From Acidobacteriota bacterium (GTDB lineage: Bacteria; Acidobacteriota; Blastocatellia; RBC074), in assembly GCA_018269055.1 (NCBI GenBank), contig JAFDVI010000005.1, positions 291,637-355,636 of the forward strand: a stretch of DNA of 64,000 bases. Reading direction: 5' to 3'. Positions 18,674 to 26,378 of this stretch are shown here, piece by piece; within the stretch, counting starts at the first letter, position 1; the number at the start of each line of letters is the position of its first letter. The position numbers and the translations under genes are program-made. A model generated the notes under the pieces. It did no database searches and was not told the origin of the DNA. It saw only the letters and a list, made by a program, of their open reading frames with translations.

Positions 18674-21600
18674 ATGCCAACGAAAAGACCCCTGATTCTC
18701 TTGTTGTTAATTTCTGTATTTCTATTTGTAGCTTGCAGTAAAACTCCGGAAAAGAACACCGAACAACGTGCTTACACCGCGCAGGAATCGCTGACCAAAA
18801 TGCACCTCAGTGAAGACTTCAACGTCGAAGTCTTTCTGAACGAACCGCAGGTGATGTCGCCGGTCGAAATGGTCTTTGACGAAAACGGGCGCATTTATGT
18901 CGCAGAGATGCTGGATTACCCGGACGATCCACCGCCGGGCAAACCGGCTCGGTCACGAATTCGCATGCTGGAAGACCTTGATGGTGACGGCAAGTATGAA
19001 CGCAATGTCATATTCGCCGATCAAGTGCTCGAAGTCAGCGGCTTGCAACCGTGGAAAGGCGGATTGATCGTCACCAGCGCGCCGGACATTTTGTGGATGA
19101 AAGATACTGACGGCGACGGCAAAGCCGATGTGCGGCAGGTCTTGTTCACGGGCTTTCCCAAAGTGAATCCTGAAGCGCGCGTGACCAATCCGCGCTACGG
19201 CATTGATAACTGGATTTACTTCGCCGATCACGGGCGCGAAGGCCGCATTACTTCGCCTGCGCATCCCGAACAGGGAAGCTTGCTGATTCGCGGAACGGAT
19301 TTTCGTTACAACCCGACCAAAGATATTGCCGAAAACAGTTCCGGCATTGCGCAATTCGGGTTGACGTTTGATGAATGGGGCAATGAGTTCATCACCGAAA
19401 ACACTACACACCTCCGCCAAGTGGTGTTGCCGTACAAATACCTGAGCCGCGCGCCACTGCTGGAAGTTCCCGCCGTTGCGCTGAACATTTACGAAAACGG
19501 CAAAGTTCCCGCGCAAATTTTCCCGCTGACGGGGCCGCAGGAATGGCGCAAGCAGCGTACGGCGCTACGTCAACAACGTTACGACGAACAGGGATTGAAC
19601 CGCACCGAATACGTCGGCGGATATTTCAGCGGCGCCAGCGGCGGAACGGTCTACACCGGAGACGCCTGGCCAACGGAATATCGCGGCAGCATTTTCACCG
19701 GTGAAGTCAGCGCCAATTTGATTCACCGCGACACGCTGTCGCCCGACGGCGTTGTCTTCAAAGCCGCCCGCGCAAAAGAAGGCGTGGAATTTCTCGCTTC
19801 GGAAGATCAATGGTTCCGCCCGTGTAACTTTGCCAACGCGCCTGACGGCAATTTGTATTTCACGGACATTTACCGTCTGTTCATCGAAACGCCGGAATCC
19901 ATTCCCGAAGAAATCAAAAAAGGAATGAACTTTTACGAAGGCGACACACTAGGGCGGATCTACAAATTGACGGCCAAAAATCCGCGTACCAAACGGAGTT
20001 TGAAGCTGAGCCTTGGTACGGCGAGCACTGAAGAATTGGTCAAAACCCTGGAACATGAAAACGGCTGGCACCGGATGACGGCACAGCGCTTGATTGTCGA
20101 GCGCCAGGACAAAGGGGCGATTCCTTTTCTCAAGCAGTTGTTCGAACAGACCCAATCACCCCTCGCCAAGATTCATGCACTGTGGACGCTGGAAGGATTG
20201 TCGGCGCTGGACGAATATCTGGTCCTGGAAGCGATGAAAGACGCGAATCCGCGAGTTCGTGAACATGCTGTGCGGTTGGCGGAAAACTTCGTGGTGTGGA
20301 AAACGACGCAGACCGCAGTGTTGGCGATGGCAAACGATCCTGACGCGCGTGTGCAGTTCCAGACGGCATTTACGCTCGGTGAAATCCCCAAAAACATACA
20401 AGGCGTTCCTCAAATGGACGCGCTGGCCGATTTGGCGATCCGGCATGCCGATGATCAATGGTTTCGACTGGCCGTGCTGAGTTCCGTCAACGATTCCGCC
20501 GCACAGTTCTTTGCCTTGCTGCGAAAGAAAAATCCCGGCTTCGATAACAAACAACTTTTCGCGCAACTGGCAGCCTTGATCGGAGGCAAGCACGATGCGA
20601 ATGAATTGGCTGGTTTGCTAAAGCTGGTCGCTTCGCTGAAAGACCCCGAACCGACGCTCAGCGGGTTAGGCAGAGGCTTGAAGCTGGCCGATGTCAAAAA
20701 CCTGCGCGTCGCCGGAGCCGAAGCCATCTTGATGAAACTGCTCAGCAGCGACGACGAAGCTCTGCAAAAAGCTGCCTGGGAAACCGCGCGCTTCTTTGAA
20801 CTCAAAGGCTTGGTGAAAAAGGCGATGGCCGATGCGCAAAACGCCAGCTTGCCGGAAAAAACGCGCGTGACGGCGGTGCGCGCCTTGCGCGGAGGGCAAT
20901 TCGCTGCGGTTTCGCCCGTGCTGGACAAATTGCTGAGCGATCAAAATGCTCCGGAGTTGCAAGCCGCGGCCATCGAATCACTCTCAGCGTTTGACGATCC
21001 GGGTATTGCGTCAAACCTGATCGTGCAATGGCAAAAGTTCTCGCCGGACATTCGCCAAAAAGTATTGTCGGCGTTGCTCAGCGACCGGGAGCGCATGAAG
21101 GTGTTGTTGAAGGCGTTGGAAGAGGGAAAGATCGAACGCTCGATGGCTGATCCGGCGATGCAGGCGAAGCTCTTCGATCATCCTGACAAAGACGTGGTGG
21201 AGCGTGCTCATAAATTCTTCAAGGAGGAAAACGACGAACGCAAAACCATTGTCGCCAGTTACGCCGATGCCTTGAAGCTGACGGGCGATGTGATGCGCGG
21301 GCGTGACTTGTTCGCCTCAACCTGCGCCAAATGCCACATTCCGCAAGCCGGTCGTCCACGCGTCGGCGCCGACCTGTCGGGCATCAACAACAAAACCAAA
21401 GAAGAGTTGTTGAATTCGATCATGAATCCCAGCGAAACCATCGAAGGTCGCTTCGTCAATTACATCGTGACGACCAAAGATGGCCGCATCGAAGACGGCG
21501 TGCTGGCCAATGAAACTTCTGGAGCCGTGACGCTTCGCAACGCCGACCGCGACGTAACGATATTACGAAAGAACATCGCCGAAATCCGCGCTTCGGCGAT

Positions 21601-21685
21601 TTCCTTGATGCCGGAAGGCTACGAAAAGACGCTGACCAAACAGCAAATCGCCGACATCATCGCTTACCTGCGAGGCGGTCTGTAA
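18674..21685 (+). CDS. PVC-type haem-binding lipoprotein with propeller and HEAT-repeat domains
   Basis: 1003 residues. The N-terminus is a lipoprotein signal (LLLLISVFLFVACS; lipobox Cys about 21). Residues about 40-430 form a membrane-bound-dehydrogenase-type propeller (MSPVEMVFDENGRIYVAEMLDYP, DLDGDGKYERNVIF, DTDGDGKADVRQVLF). Residues about 445-850 are helical HEAT-like repeats (ANPRVREHAVRLAE, DPDARVQFQTAFTLGE). The C-terminus holds a cytochrome c site, STCAKCHIP (CxxCH about 884-888), with an axial-ligand candidate SLMPEGYEKTLT and the closing IADIIAYLRGGL. This layout is that of the Planctomycete/Verrucomicrobia family with a PVC-type haem domain. Its likely role is a periplasmic dehydrogenase or electron-transfer protein. 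The substrate is unknown. Confidence 0.88.
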   Translation: MPTKRPLILLLLISVFLFVACSKTPEKNTEQRAYTAQESLTKMHLSEDFNVEVFLNEPQVMSPVEMVFDENGRIYVAEMLDYPDDPPPGKPARSRIRMLEDLDGDGKYERNVIFADQVLEVSGLQPWKGGLIVTSAPDILWMKDTDGDGKADVRQVLFTGFPKVNPEARVTNPRYGIDNWIYFADHGREGRITSPAHPEQGSLLIRGTDFRYNPTKDIAENSSGIAQFGLTFDEWGNEFITENTTHLRQVVLPYKYLSRAPLLEVPAVALNIYENGKVPAQIFPLTGPQEWRKQRTALRQQRYDEQGLNRTEYVGGYFSGASGGTVYTGDAWPTEYRGSIFTGEVSANLIHRDTLSPDGVVFKAARAKEGVEFLASEDQWFRPCNFANAPDGNLYFTDIYRLFIETPESIPEEIKKGMNFYEGDTLGRIYKLTAKNPRTKRSLKLSLGTASTEELVKTLEHENGWHRMTAQRLIVERQDKGAIPFLKQLFEQTQSPLAKIHALWTLEGLSALDEYLVLEAMKDANPRVREHAVRLAENFVVWKTTQTAVLAMANDPDARVQFQTAFTLGEIPKNIQGVPQMDALADLAIRHADDQWFRLAVLSSVNDSAAQFFALLRKKNPGFDNKQLFAQLAALIGGKHDANELAGLLKLVASLKDPEPTLSGLGRGLKLADVKNLRVAGAEAILMKLLSSDDEALQKAAWETARFFELKGLVKKAMADAQNASLPEKTRVTAVRALRGGQFAAVSPVLDKLLSDQNAPELQAAAIESLSAFDDPGIASNLIVQWQKFSPDIRQKVLSALLSDRERMKVLLKALEEGKIERSMADPAMQAKLFDHPDKDVVERAHKFFKEENDERKTIVASYADALKLTGDVMRGRDLFASTCAKCHIPQAGRPRVGADLSGINNKTKEELLNSIMNPSETIEGRFVNYIVTTKDGRIEDGVLANETSGAVTLRNADRDVTILRKNIAEIRASAISLMPEGYEKTLTKQQIADIIAYLRGGL

Positions 21686-21708
21686 AGCGAAGTTGAAGCG
21701 GAAAATTT

Positions 21709-21796
21709 TAGACAGGATTGACAGGATTCAACAGGATAAATACGAGGCTTGAGTTGGTTTGACGACAATCCGGTTCAATCTTGTCAATCCTGTCTA
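21709..21796. repeat. Inverted repeat with ACAGGATT-type near-tandem arms
   Basis: The left arm begins TAGACAGGATTGACAGGATT with a third ACAGGAT unit; the right arm ends in AATCCTGTCTA at 21796. It lies between two convergent genes and resembles the element at 48343-48424 in the nuo operon. Confidence 0.75.
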
Positions 21797-21834
21797 TATT
21801 TTTTCTGCCTCAATATTACGTGCTCTGATTTAGG

Positions 21835-24243
21835 TTATTCGTAACGCAGCGCGACCATCGGGTCCACCTTCGTCGCCCGCAGCGCCGGAATCAGACAGGC
21901 AATCAGCGCCACGGCAATGATAATCAGCGGAGAGGCGACAAAGGTCAGCGGGTCTGTGGCCGTCACGCCATACAGCAGCGATTCCATCAATCGCGTCAGC
22001 GCAAACGCCAACACGATGCCAGCGGCGACTCCGATGGCGATCAGCAACATTCCCTGGCCGACCACCAGTCGCAGCACGTCGCGCATTTGCGCACCCAGGG
22101 CAATGCGAATGCCGATTTCGCGTGTGCTTTGCGCAACCAGATACGACATCACGCTATACACGCCGATCAGCGCCAGCGTCAGCGCAACCGCAGCGAACAA
22201 ACTCAGCAGCAACACATTCAGTCGCCGGTCGGACACCGAATCCGCAATCACTTCTTCCATTGTTTTGACGTTGTGAATTGGCTGTCCCGGATCAACGGAA
22301 AGCACTGCGTTACGAACCGACGAAGTCAAACCCTCCAGATTTCCCGTCGCTCGCACCGTCAGGGAAACCGTCTGGATCAGCCCCGTGTCAGGGCTTTGTG
22401 TGTAAGGCCAGTAAATTTCCGCCCTGGCGTTTTGCGCCAGTCCTGATTGCCGAACGTCTCCGACGACGCCGATGATCTGATACTTCGAATTGTCCACAAT
22501 AACGGATTTCCCAATCGCATCATGTCCGGGAAGATATTGGCGAACCAGCGTTTGATTGACGACGATGGACGGCGATGTGTTTTCCTGGTCGCGGTTGTCC
22601 AGCATTCTTCCGGCAACGAGCGGAATGCCGAGCGTCGCAAAATAGTCCGGGCTGACGACGCGAAACTCCACGAACGAATCGCGGGTGCCGGGGCGCGTCG
22701 GCGCTTGCCCTTCGATTTGAATGCTGCCGTTGAAACCCCATTCCTGCATCGGCAATTTGCTGATAATACCCGCCGATTGCACGCCGGGAAGCGCCGAAAC
22801 GCGTTCCAGCATTTGTTTGTGAAATTGCGCGATGGCTTTGCCGGTATCGTATTTCGCTTCCGGCAAGGTGATGCCCGCCGTCAACACATTTTCGGTCTTC
22901 ACGCCGCTTTCCGTTTGCTGCAACCGCGCGAAGCTTTTGATCAACAGACTAGCGCCGACCAGCAGGATCAGCGCAGCGGCAATTTCGCCAATGACCAACA
23001 AACTACGCATCCAGGTGCGCTGGTTGCCCGCGGCGGCGCTGCCTTCCTTCAAATCGTGCTGCAAATCGGCGCGCGACGTTTGCAGCGCGGGAGCCAGACC
23101 GAAAATGATTCCCGTCAATAGCGAAAGCGCAATGGTGAACCCCACCACGCGCCCGTCCAACGTTACTTCATTGGCGCGCGGCAAAATGCCCGTCGCTAGT
23201 TTGACCAAGCCTGTCACTCCCCAATACGCAATCATCAAACCGACTGTGCCGCCCAACAAAGACAGCAAGGCGCTTTCCGTCAGCAGTTGCCGGATCAACC
23301 GTCCGCGCCCCGCGCCCATTGCCAATCGAATGGCGATTTCGCGTCGGCGGGTGGTCGCACGCGCCAGCAACAAATTCGCCACGTTCGTGCAGGAAATCAG
23401 CAGCACAAAACCGACGGCGACCAGCAGCATCAGCAGTGCAGGCCGTATGTTGCGCACCATTTCTTCCTGCGCGCGGATCAGCAGCACGCCCCGGCCAAGC
23501 TGGCCCGGATATTGCTGCTCGATGCGTTTGGCGATCAGGTTCATTTGTTCGTTGGCCTGTTCCAGCGAAACGCCGGGTTTCAACCTGGCTACGGTCATCA
23601 ACCAGTGACTGCCGCGCTCGGCGCTTTGCTGCGGCGTGATGACCAGCGGAACCCACAGCTCAGTGGTGCGCGACGGGTAGCGGAAACTGGCTGGCATCAC
23701 GCCCACGACGGTGTAGTTCTCGCCGCCGAGCGAAATCGTTTTTCCCGTAATGCCGGGATCGGAAGCGAATTTGTCTTGCCAAAGCTGATGGCTGAGCACG
23801 GCGACGCGATGTTTACCTTGTTGGTCTTCGCCTTCGGAAATGACCCGACCCAGTTGTGGTTGCACGCCCAGAACGTCAAAGAATTCCGGCGAAACCGTCG
23901 CCGCACGAACACGTTCCGGCGCATCTTTACTTTGCAATCCGAAGTTCTGGTACTGGAACGCCGCAATTTTGGTGAACACGGTGTTTTGTTCGCGCCAGTC
24001 TTTCAGGTTTGGCGGCGAAACCGTTCCCTGGAATCCGCCCGCCATGGATTCCCACAACTTGATGACGTTTTCCGGTTCGGGAAACAGCAGCGGTTTTAGC
24101 AACACGCCGTTGATGACGCTAAAAATCGCGCTGTTGGCGCCAATGCCCAGCGCCAGCGTCAGGATCGCAACCAATGCGAAGCCGGGTCGTTTGATGAAGG
24201 TGCGGAACGCGAACCGTACATCTTGCAAGAATGTCGAAAGCAT
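21835..24243 (-). CDS. ADOP-type ABC transporter permease (MacB/FtsX-like, duplicated)
   Basis: 802 residues from ATG 24243, which has GAGGAGG directly upstream; a longer in-frame start at 24291 is unlikely. The N-terminal stretch LSTFLQDVRFAFRTFIKRPGFALVAILTLALGIGANSAIFSVINGVLL is the acidobacterial duplicated orphan permease signature. A MacB-type periplasmic domain follows (residues about 50-240), then FtsX (about 270-400) with the cytoplasmic loop TTRRREIAIRLAMGAGRGRLI, a second periplasmic domain, and a second FtsX (about 680-795) with QSTREIGIRIALGAQ. No ATPase gene is adjacent, as is usual for this family. The role is probably mechanotransmission-type export or efflux with an unlinked ATPase. 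Confidence 0.92.
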   Translation of the reverse strand: MLSTFLQDVRFAFRTFIKRPGFALVAILTLALGIGANSAIFSVINGVLLKPLLFPEPENVIKLWESMAGGFQGTVSPPNLKDWREQNTVFTKIAAFQYQNFGLQSKDAPERVRAATVSPEFFDVLGVQPQLGRVISEGEDQQGKHRVAVLSHQLWQDKFASDPGITGKTISLGGENYTVVGVMPASFRYPSRTTELWVPLVITPQQSAERGSHWLMTVARLKPGVSLEQANEQMNLIAKRIEQQYPGQLGRGVLLIRAQEEMVRNIRPALLMLLVAVGFVLLISCTNVANLLLARATTRRREIAIRLAMGAGRGRLIRQLLTESALLSLLGGTVGLMIAYWGVTGLVKLATGILPRANEVTLDGRVVGFTIALSLLTGIIFGLAPALQTSRADLQHDLKEGSAAAGNQRTWMRSLLVIGEIAAALILLVGASLLIKSFARLQQTESGVKTENVLTAGITLPEAKYDTGKAIAQFHKQMLERVSALPGVQSAGIISKLPMQEWGFNGSIQIEGQAPTRPGTRDSFVEFRVVSPDYFATLGIPLVAGRMLDNRDQENTSPSIVVNQTLVRQYLPGHDAIGKSVIVDNSKYQIIGVVGDVRQSGLAQNARAEIYWPYTQSPDTGLIQTVSLTVRATGNLEGLTSSVRNAVLSVDPGQPIHNVKTMEEVIADSVSDRRLNVLLLSLFAAVALTLALIGVYSVMSYLVAQSTREIGIRIALGAQMRDVLRLVVGQGMLLIAIGVAAGIVLAFALTRLMESLLYGVTATDPLTFVASPLIIIAVALIACLIPALRATKVDPMVALRYE

Positions 24244-24298
24244 AATCCTCCTCAAATAGTGTTGGTCGAACTGGCGTTTGATCAACATCAATTGCCGA

Positions 24299-25957
24299 TC
24301 ACTTCGCCTTCAAAACGATGAAGGTCAGGTCGTCATATTGCGCCGCATCCGCGCACCACGCCTGCACGCGTTGCAAAATTTCGTCGCGGATTTCATTGAC
24401 CGGAAGCGAAGCCGTTTCAGCCAATGCTTCCTGGATTCTGTCGTCTCCGAATTCTTCGCCGGTCGTGTTTTGCGCTTCGGGCAGCCCATCCGTGAACGCG
24501 ATCAGCACGTCGCCGGATTGCATTTGAACGATTTCCTGCTCGTAACTGAGGTGGTCGAACATACCCACGAACATGCCGCCCGCTTCCAGTTTTCTCATTC
24601 CGCCAACGACATTTTGAGGAACAGGTTGAAATCCATCGCCATTGGCGCGGAACAGAAAAGGCGGGTTGTGGCCGGCGTTGACGTAGGCCAATTGTTGCGT
24701 GCTCTGATCGAACTGCGCGTAAAAAAACGTCACGTAATTTGAGCCGCCCGTGGAATTGAACAACAAACGGTTTAGCGTTCCGACCATATTGGCCAGCGAA
24801 TCGGTGGATTCGTTTACTTCGTTCAGCGTACCAAGCGACAAACTGCGTAGGATGGCTTGAACGGTGGACATCAACAGCGCGGCGGCGATGCCCTTGCCGG
24901 CAACGTCGGCGATGGCAATGCCGAGTTGCTGATTGTCGAATTTGAAAAAGTCGTAGTAATCGCCACCGATGCCGCGCGCCGGTTGGCAAAAACCTGCGAC
25001 TTCAACCGACAGGCATTCAGGCGGACGCGACGGCAGCAATCGTTTTTGCACTTCGGCGGCCAGCGCCAGTTCGCGGCGCAATCGTTCATCGGCCAGCATG
25101 CGTTCGGTCAGCCGTGCGTTTTCGATAACCAGGGCTAGCTGGCTGGCGACGGACATCAACATCTCCTTGTCTGCGGTGGTGTATTCGTGCCGCACGCGAC
25201 ATTGACCGAGCGACAAAATGCCGACCAGTTGCTCTTTGATTTTGATCGGTTGCAGAAGCCGCGTTTTGAATCGAAGCAACGTTTGCTGCTCTTGTCGCCG
25301 GGCTTCGCGGTGTGTTGATGGCGAAGTTTCAAACGCGCGCGCCCAGGCGTCAAAATCTGCTTGGCCGATTTCCAGCGGAAGCGAAACCTGCCCCAAACGG
25401 CGTACAACAAATGCTTGGCGTGAGAGCGCAGACAAGGGTTCCGGCAGGTTTGTTGGTTGAAGTGCATCTGCCAGTTCTGGGCTTTCAGACGAAGAAACGC
25501 GGCAAAGGTAATTACCCGTCTTTTCGTCGCGCACAAAGATGGAAACATCTTCCGCCTGCAGCGCCGCTGCGATTTGGGCGACGATCAGTTTGAACAAATG
25601 CTCGATGTCGGTAGCGGCACGCGCTTCCTGTCCCAGGTCAAATAGAATGCGCCGATCATCATATTTGACCGGTGAAAAATACCGCTCGATTCGCGGCAAC
25701 AATCGCCGTTTTACCGTTGCGTGAATCAGCCCAAATAAGATCAGCGCCAACGCCGCTGCCAGCAAATCTGCACGGTTTCCATATCCGTCCAGCCAAACCG
25801 CCCGGCTGCCGGTGTACAAAACAACCAATGCCGCACTGGCCAACGCCAATTCAACCGTCAGCGTCACTCCACGTACCGTCAAATGCCGCTGTATCAGTTG
25901 CAACCTGCGCCACAACAGTTTTGAGTTCGGTAACTGGATTCGAGGAAAAACTCTCAT
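24299..25957 (-). CDS. Membrane-linked GAF-SpoIIE/PP2C serine phosphatase (RsbU-like)
   Basis: 552 residues. Two hydrophobic segments lie at about 32-52 and 62-80. A GAF domain covers about 105-285 (LFDLGQEARAATDIEHLFKLIVAQIAAAL ... LVIENARLTERM), followed by a coiled linker (LRRELALAAEVQKRLLPSRPP) and a SpoIIE/PP2C phosphatase domain (about 330-550) with GGDYYDFF, IADVAGKGIAAALLMS, AGHNPP, FTDGLPEAQN and DDLTFIVLK, which supply the metal-binding aspartates. Such enzymes dephosphorylate anti-sigma-factor antagonists in partner-switching stress pathways. The switch partners are not in this window. It stands next to the divergent Ser/Thr kinase at 26379, suggesting a paired phosphorylation system, though this is inference. 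Confidence 0.9.
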   Translation of the reverse strand: MRVFPRIQLPNSKLLWRRLQLIQRHLTVRGVTLTVELALASAALVVLYTGSRAVWLDGYGNRADLLAAALALILFGLIHATVKRRLLPRIERYFSPVKYDDRRILFDLGQEARAATDIEHLFKLIVAQIAAALQAEDVSIFVRDEKTGNYLCRVSSSESPELADALQPTNLPEPLSALSRQAFVVRRLGQVSLPLEIGQADFDAWARAFETSPSTHREARRQEQQTLLRFKTRLLQPIKIKEQLVGILSLGQCRVRHEYTTADKEMLMSVASQLALVIENARLTERMLADERLRRELALAAEVQKRLLPSRPPECLSVEVAGFCQPARGIGGDYYDFFKFDNQQLGIAIADVAGKGIAAALLMSTVQAILRSLSLGTLNEVNESTDSLANMVGTLNRLLFNSTGGSNYVTFFYAQFDQSTQQLAYVNAGHNPPFLFRANGDGFQPVPQNVVGGMRKLEAGGMFVGMFDHLSYEQEIVQMQSGDVLIAFTDGLPEAQNTTGEEFGDDRIQEALAETASLPVNEIRDEILQRVQAWCADAAQYDDLTFIVLKAK

Positions 25958-26296
25958 CTTCGCTCTTGAACTATGGTTCTATCGCGGCTTCCAGCAAATC
26001 CCGCAGCCCGAACCAGATATAGGCAGTTCGGCACGAAATCCATCTGCAATCCGATTGAATGTGACGCAGTTGTTGGTGCAAGAATTCCGGCATAAGTTTC
26101 AAAATCAGTTGCCGGAATTCGATGAAATTGGTTTTTCCGATTACATCATGCCTAACGCGCCCGACGGATCGCCTTTTTCTGTAAATCCGGTCAAAAATCG
26201 TCTGTTGTGCAATTGCGTCAACCGTCGTTCAACCCAAATGGATCAAGCCTGCTCCTGTTTGGATTTTTGCCTCGACCGGAAAGGCGAAACTTTCCG
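25958..26296. other. Gap without a recognisable gene between divergent phosphatase and kinase genes
   Basis: An open frame of 162 codons crosses this region (25812-26300, plus strand), but its first half overlaps the phosphatase gene antisense, it has no clear ribosome site and it resembles no family I know. I treat it as noncoding. The only feature supported nearby is the kinase promoter that follows. Confidence 0.5.
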
Positions 26297-26325
26297 CTGA
26301 CAGCGTTTTTCTTTTCCTCTATACT
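26297..26325 (+). promoter_or_regulatory. Candidate sigma70-type promoter of the kinase gene
   Basis: CTGACA at 26297 and TATACT at 26320 are separated by exactly 17 bp, five of six matches to each consensus box. The kinase ATG at 26379 follows a strong AGAAGGAG at 26366. Confidence 0.6.
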
Positions 26326-26378
26326 TCGTTCACCCTTTTCACCAACAATTTTTCCAGCACACACCAGAAGGAGTTGCT

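Noticed and set aside
25812..26300. Possible gene of 162 codons before the kinase
   Set aside because: Overlaps the phosphatase gene antisense, lacks a ribosome site and has no known similarity; the kinase promoter starts at its end.
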